Source: Tenacibaculum larymnensis (GTDB lineage Bacteria > Bacteroidota > Bacteroidia > Flavobacteriales > Flavobacteriaceae). Taken from it: a stretch of DNA of 64,000 nucleotides. The notes under the pieces were generated by a model. That model had not been told where the DNA came from and searched no databases. It saw only the letters and a list, made by a program, of their open reading frames with translations. A program made the translations under genes and the position numbers. This document shows positions 17,825 through 26,056 of the stretch, one piece after another. Numbering within the stretch: position 1 is the first letter of the stretch; every line of letters begins with the position of its first letter. The DNA is taken from NCBI RefSeq assembly GCF_028829235.1, contig NZ_JAIWJY010000003.1, positions 356,805 to 420,804 on the forward strand, read 5' to 3'.

Positions 17825-18526
17825 TTACACTTGTGCTAATTTTTGTAAGACGCTTTCTTTGTAGCTCCTACTTATTGATACCGTTTTTTTAGCAATCTCA
17901 ATATATTCGTTAGTATATGAGGAAATTTTAGATATTGAAACAATATAAGAACGATGAACTCTTATAAAGCAATCACTTGGTAATGTGGTTTGAAAGTTAC
18001 TAATAGTTTCTCTAGTTATTACAGTGTCGTTATTGGTAAAAACTTTAACATAGTCACCTAAACTTTCAATGTATAAAATATCTTTAAAGTTAATCTTAAC
18101 CATTTTCCTATCGGCTCTTACAAACATAAAATCCTTCTTGTTATCATTTTCTATAGAAATTTTCATGTTGTTATTAGTAACCTTTTGAATTGCTTGTAAA
18201 AATCGATCAAAAGCAATAGGTTTTAATAAGTAGTCTATTACACTTAGGTTAAAACCATCAACCGCATAATCTCTGTAAGCAGTGGTAAATATTATTTGTG
18301 ATTTATTATTGATAATTTTAGCTAAACTTAATCCAGTAATTTCAGGCATATTAATATCTAGAAAAAATAAATCGATATTTTCTGTTTGTGCAACTTGTAG
18401 TGCTTCCATAGCATTTTTACAACTAGAAATTAATTCTAGGTTAGGGGTTTTATCTATGAATGATTCTAGAATTTCCCTTGCTATGGGTTCGTCGTCAACA
18501 ATTACGCAAGTTGTTTTATTAGCCAT
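17825..18526 (-). CDS. LytTR-type response regulator
   Basis: The product has 233 residues. Residues 1-120 form a receiver domain with acidic DDE at 11-13, phospho-acceptor Asp57 (FLDINMPEITG) and a K in the LLKPIAF loop. Residues about 130-230 form a LytTR DNA-binding domain (ILYIESLGDYVKVFT, FIRVHRSYIVS). The gene overlaps the histidine kinase gene by 8 bases, so they form a two-component pair. LytTR regulators bind paired direct repeats upstream of their targets. The likely target is the divergent operon starting at 19790, by position only. Confidence 0.9.
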   Translation of the reverse strand: MANKTTCVIVDDEPIAREILESFIDKTPNLELISSCKNAMEALQVAQTENIDLFFLDINMPEITGLSLAKIINNKSQIIFTTAYRDYAVDGFNLSVIDYLLKPIAFDRFLQAIQKVTNNNMKISIENDNKKDFMFVRADRKMVKINFKDILYIESLGDYVKVFTNNDTVITRETISNFQTTLPSDCFIRVHRSYIVSISKISSYTNEYIEIAKKTVSISRSYKESVLQKLAQV

Positions 18527-19577
18527 TTATTAAAGGAATTTTTAAATCTACTATAAATTGGTTTTCTTCTAATGCTAAATGAAGCTTAAACTGGTTATTG
18601 TAAAGCATTTTTAATCTTTTTTGAATGTTTTCTAGTCCAATTCCATTTTTATCTATTTTTTTTTGGGGGGAAGTGTTTTTAATACGAAAAAACAAGGAAT
18701 CTTTAGTTGTTTTTAAGTTGATATTAACACTTAATACACCGTCAATCTGAACACCATGTTTAAAAGCATTTTCAACAAAAGGTAATAGTAGCATGGGAGA
18801 TACTTGGGTGGTTTCGTTATATAAATTCTTAGAGAATTCAACTTGTAAACTCTCTTGAAAGCGCACTTTTTCTAAAGAGATATAATCGTCAATATGTTGT
18901 ATTTCATTTTTTAAAAGAACAGAAGGTTTGTCTACTTGGTATAAAATATAGTCTAACAAATTAGAGAGCTTTAAAATCATATCAGGAGCTTCTTCTGATT
19001 TTTTTAAAGTAAATCCGTATAAGGTGTTTAAGGTATTAAATAAAAAATGTGGATGAATCTGCATTTTTAAAAATTTCAGCTCTTGTTCTTTTAGCTGTAG
19101 TTGGGTTTGCAGGAATTTGTTTTTTAAGTTTTCGTTTTTTATGCTAGATAGATAATTGTAAATAATTAAACCTAAAGAGGTTGCTATAATAACAATAAAG
19201 TACACACCAATTATGACTAATGGTAAAGATTTAGTTAAGGTCTTTGTGTTGGTTCCTTCTAAAAAAGAGGAAAATACCAAGCCAAAGAAAATAGAGAGCA
19301 AAATAGCTGTAAATGATATAATGAAGGTGTAGCAGCTATATAAAATAAAAAGAAAATACTTTTTCTTAAGTAGGTATTTTGGAATTAAATATAAAATAAT
19401 GAAATAACTTAAGCATATGGTTACAGGCATTAAGTATGCTGAAAAAGTGTTTACATAAGTAGTGTTAGAACTTCCATAGCCTAGGAAGTAGGTGTAAAAG
19501 AAATAAACACCTACCCAAAATATAATATTGAATAAGAAGAATATAAAGCGTTTAGCTATTGATGTAAATCTTTTCAT
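18519..19577 (-). CDS. LytS-like sensor histidine kinase
   Basis: The product has 352 residues from the ATG at 19577; an upstream in-frame extension to 19652 adds 25 polar residues before the first helix and is less likely. Four hydrophobic helices fill about 10-145. A short coiled stretch (KNKFLQTQLQLKEQELKFL) leads into LKMQIHPHFLFNTLN at about 170, the His_kinase phospho-acceptor of the LytS/YehU class, and the ATPase part has LPFVENAFKHG (N box) and NGIGLENIQKRL (G box). It has no periplasmic sensor domain, so the signal is probably sensed in the membrane. It phosphorylates the overlapping LytTR regulator. Confidence 0.88.
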   Translation of the reverse strand: MKRFTSIAKRFIFFLFNIIFWVGVYFFYTYFLGYGSSNTTYVNTFSAYLMPVTICLSYFIILYLIPKYLLKKKYFLFILYSCYTFIISFTAILLSIFFGLVFSSFLEGTNTKTLTKSLPLVIIGVYFIVIIATSLGLIIYNYLSSIKNENLKNKFLQTQLQLKEQELKFLKMQIHPHFLFNTLNTLYGFTLKKSEEAPDMILKLSNLLDYILYQVDKPSVLLKNEIQHIDDYISLEKVRFQESLQVEFSKNLYNETTQVSPMLLLPFVENAFKHGVQIDGVLSVNINLKTTKDSLFFRIKNTSPQKKIDKNGIGLENIQKRLKMLYNNQFKLHLALEENQFIVDLKIPLING

Positions 19578-19789
19578 TAAGTTGCAATATCTTATTTTTT
19601 GAATAAAGAGATAGGTTTTTGCGGTAAAATCCCTGAAATTGTAGACGAACAACGGTTTTCTGTTATTTGGTTGAAAAGGGAATTTAATATGTAGTTTGAG
19701 GAACAGAAAAGAGGTACTGTCGATATTACAAAACTCAAATGAATTATAAACATAGGTTTGTGCTGTAAATAACTTTAAAAATTAAAATT

Positions 19790-20155
19790 ATGAAATTCTT
19801 ATTCTCAAACCTTTTAAATGAAGGAGGATCAATGTTTATGTATCCAATACTGTTAATGCTATTAATTTGTATAGCATTGATATTAAAACTATTCTTAAAG
19901 GAAGATAGTAATGGTAAAACAATTAACTTACTTAAACATATAAGTTTATTTGCTTTAGTCTATGGGTTTTTAGGGTTGTTTTTTGGGTTAATTGGTGCGT
20001 TTGATAATATTAGTTCAATGCAAGGAGATATAGCAACTCCTGTTTTAGCAGCAGGTTTAAAAATAGGTTTGTTAGCCCCGTCTTTTGGAATGTTAGTTTT
20101 TTTAATCGCTAGATTAGGTATAATTGGGTTAACTCTCAAGAAAAAAGAAGCTTAA
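19790..20155 (+). CDS. Small MotA/TolQ/ExbB-like membrane protein
   Basis: The product has 121 residues with three membrane helices (about 16-34, 47-70, 85-112). GGSMFMYPILLMLL and the FGLIGAFDNI to AAGLKIGLLAPSFG stretch resemble the core of the MotA/TolQ/ExbB proton channel family, but the protein is about half the normal length and lacks the large cytoplasmic part. I therefore call it family-like. It starts the operon divergent from the LytS/LytTR pair; the serine hydrolase follows after 30 bases. It could act as an ion-channel scaffold, or merely share the fold. Confidence 0.6.
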   Translation: MKFLFSNLLNEGGSMFMYPILLMLLICIALILKLFLKEDSNGKTINLLKHISLFALVYGFLGLFFGLIGAFDNISSMQGDIATPVLAAGLKIGLLAPSFGMLVFLIARLGIIGLTLKKKEA

Positions 20156-20185
20156 AATAATCAAATAACTTATTAAATAAACAAA

Positions 20186-21229
20186 ATGAAGAAACAACTA
20201 ATTGTTTTTATAGGATTGGTATGCTCTATTATTACCTACGGACAACAAGTAAATTTAGATCAACTTTTACATTCTTTTGAAGTAGAGCATAAGGCAATGG
20301 GTACGGTTTCTATTTTTAAAAACGGAGCCGAGGTATATAATAAGTCATTTGGTAAAGCAAACTTAGCTTTAAATAAAATAGCTAATGAAAATACTATATA
20401 TAGAATAGGGTCTATATCAAAAGTTTTTACAGCTAGTATAGTGCTAAAACTTATTGAAGAAAAGAAGTTGCAATTAAGTACACGGTTAAGTACATATTTT
20501 TCAGAAATACCTAATTCAAACAAGATAACGATAAAACATTTGTTAAGCCATCAAAGTGGACTATTTAACATTACCGATGAAGAAGGCTTTGATACTTGGA
20601 TTCGTAAACCAAGAAATAGAAAAGAGATGATAGGTAAAGTTGTAAAAGGAGGAACGGTATTTGAAGTAGGAACACAAACAGCGTATTCAAATTCTAATTT
20701 CATACTACTGTCTTATATTGTAGAGGATATAGAAAAGAAACCGTTTGCAAGAGTTTTGAAGGAAAGAATTTTTGAGCCTCTTAATTTAGAAAGAACCTCT
20801 TTTGGTGCTGAATTGAACCCGAATAAAAACGAAGCTTTTTCTTATTATTCAAATAAAAATGTTTGGACTCCAATTTATCAGGAGACAAACTTAAAGTCAA
20901 CTATGGGAGCTGGAGGTATATCTTCTACCGCTCAAGAAGTAAATGAATTCTTTAATGCTTTGTTTACTGGTAAAATTATTTCAGATGAAATGATAAAAAA
21001 AATGACAACACCAGAGAATGAATGGGGGTTAGGAATATCTGTAGTAAACTTTCAAGATATGATTATTTACGGACATGATGGGGGAATTGATGGGTTCCAA
21101 TCTTTAGCACTGTATCTGCCTGTGCAAAAAATATCAATAGCTTTTACATTCAATGCAACTAATGTACCTACAACCCCAACAGCTATTCAAATATTACAAA
21201 CCTATCTTTCATCAGAAGCAAAGAAATAA
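20186..21229 (+). CDS. Exported serine hydrolase, class C beta-lactamase fold
   Basis: The product has 347 residues with a signal peptide (residues 1-20, ending TYGQ). The three active-site motifs of penicillin-binding protein-like hydrolases are present: S76-I-S-K79, Y-S-N near 165, and HDG near 296 (GHDGGIDGF). FNATN lies near the end. The family includes esterases, D-aminopeptidases and peptidoglycan hydrolases; true beta-lactamase activity is not implied. It shares the operon with the ExbB-like gene and lies opposite the LytS/LytTR system, so envelope-stress control is plausible. Confidence 0.85.
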   Translation: MKKQLIVFIGLVCSIITYGQQVNLDQLLHSFEVEHKAMGTVSIFKNGAEVYNKSFGKANLALNKIANENTIYRIGSISKVFTASIVLKLIEEKKLQLSTRLSTYFSEIPNSNKITIKHLLSHQSGLFNITDEEGFDTWIRKPRNRKEMIGKVVKGGTVFEVGTQTAYSNSNFILLSYIVEDIEKKPFARVLKERIFEPLNLERTSFGAELNPNKNEAFSYYSNKNVWTPIYQETNLKSTMGAGGISSTAQEVNEFFNALFTGKIISDEMIKKMTTPENEWGLGISVVNFQDMIIYGHDGGIDGFQSLALYLPVQKISIAFTFNATNVPTTPTAIQILQTYLSSEAKK

Positions 21230-21296
21230 TGACTATGAAAAAAGTGTAATATATTTTATAATGTTTCCATATAACTTGTTTGGTTAACAAGAAAAC

Positions 21297-21311
21297 AAAG
21301 GCGATGCCTTT
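21297..21311. other. Short perfect hairpin in the 21230-21429 gap
   Basis: AAAGGC-GAT-GCCTTT is a perfect 6-base-pair stem. It has no T-run after it. The rest of this 200-base gap shows no gene. Confidence 0.3.
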
Positions 21312-21388
21312 AGGAAGAAGAATATTTAAAAAGAATGATTAATTATACTTGGAATATAGAACAAAAGTAAAACAGTCAATCTAGCTAT

Positions 21389-21425
21389 AAAATACCCGTT
21401 TCTATTTCAGAAATGGGTATTTTTG
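21389..21425 (+). terminator. Hairpin with T-run before the 76-residue gene
   Basis: AATACCCGTTTCT pairs with AGAAATGGGTATT (one G-T pair), loop ATTTC, followed by TTTTGTTTT. The ATG at 21430 follows within 5 bases, so this hairpin could also act as a leader attenuator. Confidence 0.65.
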
Positions 21426-21429
21426 TTTT

Positions 21430-21660
21430 ATGAGAAAAATTAAACTGATTTGGGATTTTAAAGGTCCAGATGGTCTTGAAACCGCAAAGCATCATTGTAT
21501 CCATTTAAAAGAATTTGCTCAGATTGATAGTTTACCATATCATGAAGTAAATTTTGTATCTTTAAACGAAATGCACACCATTGCTTTTATTGTGGTTGAT
21601 GAGGAATACATGAAAACCTTTAGAGATGCATTAAAACCTCATAGAGGAGAATTAGCATAA
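21430..21660 (+). CDS. Small conserved protein of unknown function
   Basis: The product has 76 residues, no signal peptide and no membrane helix. It is rich in His and charged residues (ETAKHHCIHLKEF, PHRGELA). I believe similar 75-80 residue proteins are widespread in Flavobacteriaceae, but I cannot name a family. A hairpin with a T-run ends directly before the start codon, and the 100-residue gene follows after 23 bases, so the two are likely co-transcribed. Confidence 0.65.
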   Translation: MRKIKLIWDFKGPDGLETAKHHCIHLKEFAQIDSLPYHEVNFVSLNEMHTIAFIVVDEEYMKTFRDALKPHRGELA

Positions 21661-21683
21661 TATAACACAAAAAAAATAGATCT

Positions 21684-21986
21684 ATGTTTTTAATTAATGC
21701 CTTAGCAAAACCTAAAAAATCTTCTGAACATTACGATGAAGTTATCGGAGCTTACGTAAGCTTATATATCGATTATAAAGATATTGAAGGAGCTATGCGA
21801 TTAGCAAAATTTTACATCAAAAATGAAGATTGGAAAGTAGTAGAAATAGAAGACGAATATTTTACGTTAGATTCAATTGATGATGTAGAAGATGATGAGC
21901 AAAAAGAATTGTATGAAGAAGCTGTAGAGTATGGGTACTCTATCATTTTTAACTGCTACGAAGAAGAAGGAGAAGACGAAGACTAA
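21684..21986 (+). CDS. Small acidic conserved protein of unknown function
   Basis: The product has 100 residues. The N-terminal half mixes hydrophobic and charged residues (VIGAYVSLYIDYKDIEGAMR); the tail is strongly acidic (EEEGEDED). No signal peptide or membrane helix. The layout suggests a small alpha/beta fold. It forms a pair with the preceding 76-residue gene. Function not recognised. Confidence 0.65.
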   Translation: MFLINALAKPKKSSEHYDEVIGAYVSLYIDYKDIEGAMRLAKFYIKNEDWKVVEIEDEYFTLDSIDDVEDDEQKELYEEAVEYGYSIIFNCYEEEGEDED

Positions 21987-21996
21987 AAAAAGTAAA

Positions 21997-22045
21997 GTCA
22001 TTTCGAACGAAGAAAGAACTCTTAAAACTTTGTTCGAAATGATTT
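21997..22045. terminator. Terminator built from a dispersed TCATTTCGA repeat
   Basis: TCATTTCGAAC pairs with GTTCGAAATGA across a 24-base loop, followed by a T-run. The left arm belongs to the same repeat family as 37967-37997. It lies between converging genes. Confidence 0.65.
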
Positions 22046-22046
22046 T

Positions 22047-23255
22047 TTATTCAGCAATTGCATTAGCACAAATAAAACCACCTGTCCAAGCATTTTGAAA
22101 ATTGAAACCACCAGTAACGGCGTCAATATTTAATACTTCACCTACAAAGAATAAGTTTTGATGTTTTTTACTTTCAAAACGTTTAAAGTTGATTTCCTTT
22201 AAATCCACACCACCAGCAGTAACAAACTCCTCTTTAAAAGTAGTGCGTCCATTAGCATTAAATAACCCTTTGGTAAGTTCGTTAGCTAAGTTTTGAAGCT
22301 GTTTATTACTTATATCAGCCCAATTTAGATTGTTTTTTATTTCTGAAGCTGTAACCAATCGTTCCCACAATCGGCGTGGAATATCACTAAAAGGTGATTT
22401 TAAAATTATCTGTTTTTTAGCCTGTGATTTCTTTAGTCCTTGTAATTCTTCGAGAACAGTACTTGTATCTTGTCCTAACCAATTTACCAATACGTTGTAT
22501 TGATAATTTTTGTCAGCTAAAATACGGGCACCAAAAGCGGATAATTTTAATATAGCAGGTCCACTTAAACCCCAGTGGGTAATTAATAACGGACCAGAGT
22601 TTTCAAGATTTGTTTTAGCTATTTTTACTTCTGCATTAGGTACCGAAATTCCGCCTAAATCAATAATTCGTTTGTCTTTTATGTTGAAAGTAAATAAAGA
22701 AGGAACGGGTTCAATAATAGTATGGTCTAGGGTTTTACATAAATCCCAAACTTTTTTACTGCTTCCTGCAGCAACAACCACAAAATCAGCTTCAAAATCT
22801 TGATTTTTTGTGTTGATAAACCACTTTTTATCTTGTTGATAAATGGAGTTTACACCATGGTTTTTTAACACTGTAATTCCGAGGTTATCAACAGCATCTT
22901 GAAAACAATCTATAATAGCTTGAGAAGTATTAGCTTCAGGAAATACTCGATTATCTGCTTCAATTTTTAAAGGAACTCCACGATTTTCAAACCATTCAAA
23001 AGTATCACCAGTCATAAATTTATGAAATGGGCCAAGTAGTTCTTTTTCACCCCTTGGGTAGAATTTTGTTAGTTCTTTGGGTTCAAAACATGCATGAGTA
23101 ACATTACAGCGACCTCCACCAGAAATCTTCACCTTTTGTAAAACCTCTTTTCCTTTTTCAAGAATGGTAATGTCTAATTCAGGATTGAGCTCTTTTGCGT
23201 TAATCGCTGTAAAAAAACCAGCGGCTCCACCACCTATTATAACTACTTTTTTCAT
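22047..23255 (-). CDS. HI0933-family FAD-dependent oxidoreductase
   Basis: The product has 402 residues. The N-terminal VVIIGGGAAGFFTAINA is an FAD-binding Rossmann loop; GGGRCNVTH near 46 and the C-terminal VTGGFNFQNAWTGG are signatures of the HI0933 (BaiN/RdsA-like) group. These are flavoproteins whose physiological substrate is mostly unknown. The start overlaps the GYDIA kinase stop by one base (TAATG), which itself overlaps HMG-CoA reductase the same way, so all three genes are one operon. A direct part in isoprenoid synthesis is not shown. Confidence 0.88.
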   Translation of the reverse strand: MKKVVIIGGGAAGFFTAINAKELNPELDITILEKGKEVLQKVKISGGGRCNVTHACFEPKELTKFYPRGEKELLGPFHKFMTGDTFEWFENRGVPLKIEADNRVFPEANTSQAIIDCFQDAVDNLGITVLKNHGVNSIYQQDKKWFINTKNQDFEADFVVVAAGSSKKVWDLCKTLDHTIIEPVPSLFTFNIKDKRIIDLGGISVPNAEVKIAKTNLENSGPLLITHWGLSGPAILKLSAFGARILADKNYQYNVLVNWLGQDTSTVLEELQGLKKSQAKKQIILKSPFSDIPRRLWERLVTASEIKNNLNWADISNKQLQNLANELTKGLFNANGRTTFKEEFVTAGGVDLKEINFKRFESKKHQNLFFVGEVLNIDAVTGGFNFQNAWTGGFICANAIAE

Positions 23256-24181
23256 TATAAAATCATTTCTTTATAAGGAAGAATGGTATGAAATCCTTTT
23301 TGTTGAAAATAGCTTATTGTGTCTTCATTTCCAGTAGCTAAAACAAAATCACCTCCCCAAGCTCCTAAACTTTTCACTTCACCAAAATAATCGGAAAATC
23401 CAGTTTCTTTTATCGTTTTAAGTTTTAGTATAGAACTGATAATTCTTTCGTGTTCAATAATTACTTTATCTAAATCTTTTGAAGTGTTAGCGTTTAAAAA
23501 CTCCTGAGTTAAGCTGTTAATTTCTGGAATTAATAGTAAAGCTTCTTCTCTGTATTTTTTATAATGTGCAATTCCCTCTCTGCTGTTTTGTTTTTGGTTT
23601 AAATGCACAAAAAACAATTCTTCAGAAAAACTTGGGTTGAAATTTACCTCTTCAACAAAAGGTTGTTTTTCTTTTAATTGATATAGGATAGGAGAGTTAT
23701 GCTTTGCGCAAGCAATATCGTAACCGCTTCCTGAAAATGCATTCCAAAGCAAGGTAAACGGATTTACATTTGCCCAAGTAGCAATATTATTAATTAAGGT
23801 TGAAGAACTTCCTAATCCCCAGTTTTGTGGAAATGTCAGGTTAGTTTTAATAATATAACCATTTTCAGTAGTTAGAAACTCTGGATTTAAACGTTTTGCT
23901 TCTTGTAAGAGATCTCGTAAAGTTTCAGCAATAAACTCAGCGCTTCCTTCTTTATCTGAATTAAAAGTAGCTGAGGTTAATCTAAGTTTAGGTAAATCGA
24001 AAGAAGCTTCAAACCAACAATCTCCAGTGTGTGTAAAACTTCCCCAGATAAGTTGTAGTTCTTTAATGGGCTCAATTACTAAATCTTGCCCAAATTTTGT
24101 TGGAACAGCCAAAGAGGTTGCGCCATCCAAAACAACGTACTCTCCAGTGAGTAATAATTTTCCGTTAGAATAGTGTCGCAT
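23255..24181 (-). CDS. GYDIA-family GHMP kinase, candidate phosphomevalonate kinase
   Basis: The product has 308 residues. LLLTGEYVVLDGA opens the protein, NWGLGSSSTLINN near 120 is the ATP loop of the GHMP kinase fold, and FSGSGYDIACAKH near 155 holds the GYDIA motif that names this Bacteroidota group. The C-terminal KSLGAWGGDFVLAT fits the last GHMP motif. It overlaps the HMG-CoA reductase stop by one base (TAATG). No other phosphomevalonate kinase is in the window, so this enzyme is the natural candidate for 5-phosphomevalonate to 5-diphosphomevalonate; that is inference from context. Confidence 0.82.
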   Translation of the reverse strand: MRHYSNGKLLLTGEYVVLDGATSLAVPTKFGQDLVIEPIKELQLIWGSFTHTGDCWFEASFDLPKLRLTSATFNSDKEGSAEFIAETLRDLLQEAKRLNPEFLTTENGYIIKTNLTFPQNWGLGSSSTLINNIATWANVNPFTLLWNAFSGSGYDIACAKHNSPILYQLKEKQPFVEEVNFNPSFSEELFFVHLNQKQNSREGIAHYKKYREEALLLIPEINSLTQEFLNANTSKDLDKVIIEHERIISSILKLKTIKETGFSDYFGEVKSLGAWGGDFVLATGNEDTISYFQQKGFHTILPYKEMIL

Positions 24182-25914
24182 TATACCAATCCGAATTGTT
24201 TAAAATGATGTGTAAAGTGCTTCACTTGGAATTTTTTCCAATACTCGTAATCTAGCTCACCAAAAAACGGGTGTACAACTGTTCTATTTGGGTTTTCGGT
24301 AAAAACTTGTTCAAATAGTTGAACCTGTTCAATTAAATCGTCAATAGCTTCTTCCTTCGAACTGAACTTCAATGGAGTTGGATCTTCTGATAAAAACGGA
24401 GCTTTAAAACCTATTTGTAATTCACTATCAGAATTTAAAAAAGGTTTTCTACGAGCTGTTTTTTCATCAGAAACATAGATGTCTACATTCCAGTTTCCAT
24501 TTGCAATTTGGGTAACCGCGCTTAAGTGCTCTACCATTTGCTGTCCGTTCATTTTTCCAAACAAAGGTTTAGTATCAGCTTTTAAATTGGCTAGTGTACT
24601 GCGTATTTCTTCTTCGTTAAAAAAATCTACCCATTGTACTTTTGGTTTACGTAGTTCGTTTAGTTTTTCAACTACGGCACTATGTGATGCTGTTCTGTCT
24701 TCAAAATAAGCAACTACTACTTCTTTTTCTTCATTAGTTGCTTTATGTTGATTTAAGATATTCATTAAATGCATTTTCATATGCCCATGTTGAATACCTT
24801 TGGTTGTTAAGGCGCGTAAAGCAGCAAAATTTTGAGCTAAACCAGCAGCAGCAATAATTTGCATTAAGGTGCGTGCACTTGGTTTTTGCATCATGTCTAA
24901 CGATAATTTAGCCATCGGATGTAAAGCAGTTAAACCACCAACAGTTCCCAATGCTAAAGGGATTTCAATCCAAAACTTAAAAATACTGTCTTTTACTTCA
25001 CAGTGTGTTAGGCTTTTATATTGGCCGTCTTTTGAAGCATAGGCGTGCGCACCAGCTTCAATTGCTCTAAAGTCATTACCAGTAGCAAGTACAACGGCAT
25101 CAATTCCGTTCATAATTCCTTTATTATGGGTTACTGCACGGTAAGGTTCTATTTCAGCTATTTTAACAGCTTGTTCAAATTTTTGAGCAAACTTCTCAGG
25201 GTTCTTTCCGCCTAACTCTTCTACCTTACAGCTTACTTCAGCTCTAACTAAACATTCAGGAACATAGTTTGAAAGAATACTCATTACAATTTCAATATCG
25301 TCCTTTCTAAAAGCCTTTGCAATAGCTTCTAAGCAAGAGTTAATGAAGTTAGCCCCCATACTATCTTTTGTTTCAAACGTAACATGTAATTGATAGTAGT
25401 TTGCAAGCTTATCAGTTTTATCAACTAATTGAATATCTAAAATTCCACCACCGCGCTTTTCCATGTTCTTAGTTATGGGTGCCGTGGCTGCATATAATTC
25501 AGTTTTATGTTGGTTAAAATAGTTTTCTAACTCATTTTTATCACCAGCATACATAAAATGTACTTGGCCAATTTTGTTGGTAGAGATTACTTCAGTTTTA
25601 AATCCACCACGAGTACTCCAAAACTTTGCAACTAACGAAGCAGCAGCAACTACAGAGCTTTCTTCAACTACCATTGGTATTACATAACTACGCCCATTAA
25701 TAATAAAATTAGGAGCAATACCGTAAGGCATATAAAAGTTAGAAATGGTATTTTCAATAAAATCATCATGCAATTGTTGTAGCTTATCATCTACATTCCA
25801 ATATTGCGTAATAGTTTGTATAATTTCTGGTTGATTATTAAAGTAAGTTTTTGCCAACCAGTCTATTTTTTCTTCTTTGGTAAGTTTAGAAAAACCAGAG
25901 ATCGTTTTAGACAT
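24181..25914 (-). CDS. mvaA: HMG-CoA reductase (class II) fused to a DinB/DUF1569-like domain
   Basis: The product has 577 residues from the ATG at 25914 (an upstream TTG at 25920 is less likely). Residues 1 to about 425 are a class II HMG-CoA reductase: catalytic Glu84 in PMVVEESSVVAAAS, THNKGIMNGIDAV with the catalytic Lys, the SMGANFIN cofactor motif, and GIQHGHMKMHL with the catalytic His. The C-terminal 145 residues match the DinB-like DUF1569 pattern (LFGKMNGQQMVEHL; HPFFGELDYEYWKKFQVKH; HHFKQFGL), with the histidines expected of that metal-binding helical bundle. It makes mevalonate, the pathway entry. The fused domain has no known role here. Confidence 0.9.
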   Translation of the reverse strand: MSKTISGFSKLTKEEKIDWLAKTYFNNQPEIIQTITQYWNVDDKLQQLHDDFIENTISNFYMPYGIAPNFIINGRSYVIPMVVEESSVVAAASLVAKFWSTRGGFKTEVISTNKIGQVHFMYAGDKNELENYFNQHKTELYAATAPITKNMEKRGGGILDIQLVDKTDKLANYYQLHVTFETKDSMGANFINSCLEAIAKAFRKDDIEIVMSILSNYVPECLVRAEVSCKVEELGGKNPEKFAQKFEQAVKIAEIEPYRAVTHNKGIMNGIDAVVLATGNDFRAIEAGAHAYASKDGQYKSLTHCEVKDSIFKFWIEIPLALGTVGGLTALHPMAKLSLDMMQKPSARTLMQIIAAAGLAQNFAALRALTTKGIQHGHMKMHLMNILNQHKATNEEKEVVVAYFEDRTASHSAVVEKLNELRKPKVQWVDFFNEEEIRSTLANLKADTKPLFGKMNGQQMVEHLSAVTQIANGNWNVDIYVSDEKTARRKPFLNSDSELQIGFKAPFLSEDPTPLKFSSKEEAIDDLIEQVQLFEQVFTENPNRTVVHPFFGELDYEYWKKFQVKHFTHHFKQFGLV

Positions 25915-25936
25915 TCTCAATTCATTTTTGATGGTT

Positions 25937-25944
25937 CAAAGATA
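25937..25944 (-). promoter_or_regulatory. -7 promoter element of the HMG-CoA reductase operon
   Basis: On the minus strand this reads TATCTTTG, matching TAnnTTTG, 23 bases before the ATG at 25914. No TTTG at -33. Confidence 0.5.
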
Positions 25945-26056
25945 CGTGAATCCTGTTAAAATGGTTATGTTATTTGGTTTTTATGATTTTTTTGAGGGGA
26001 TTTTTGGCTATTTTTCCGTAAACTTGGCAAACTTTTTAGATAAACAACAACTTAAG

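Noticed and set aside
25877..26056. Upstream extension of dipeptidyl peptidase IV
   Set aside because: It would bury the signal peptide at residue 61 and overlaps the HMG-CoA reductase gene and promoter.
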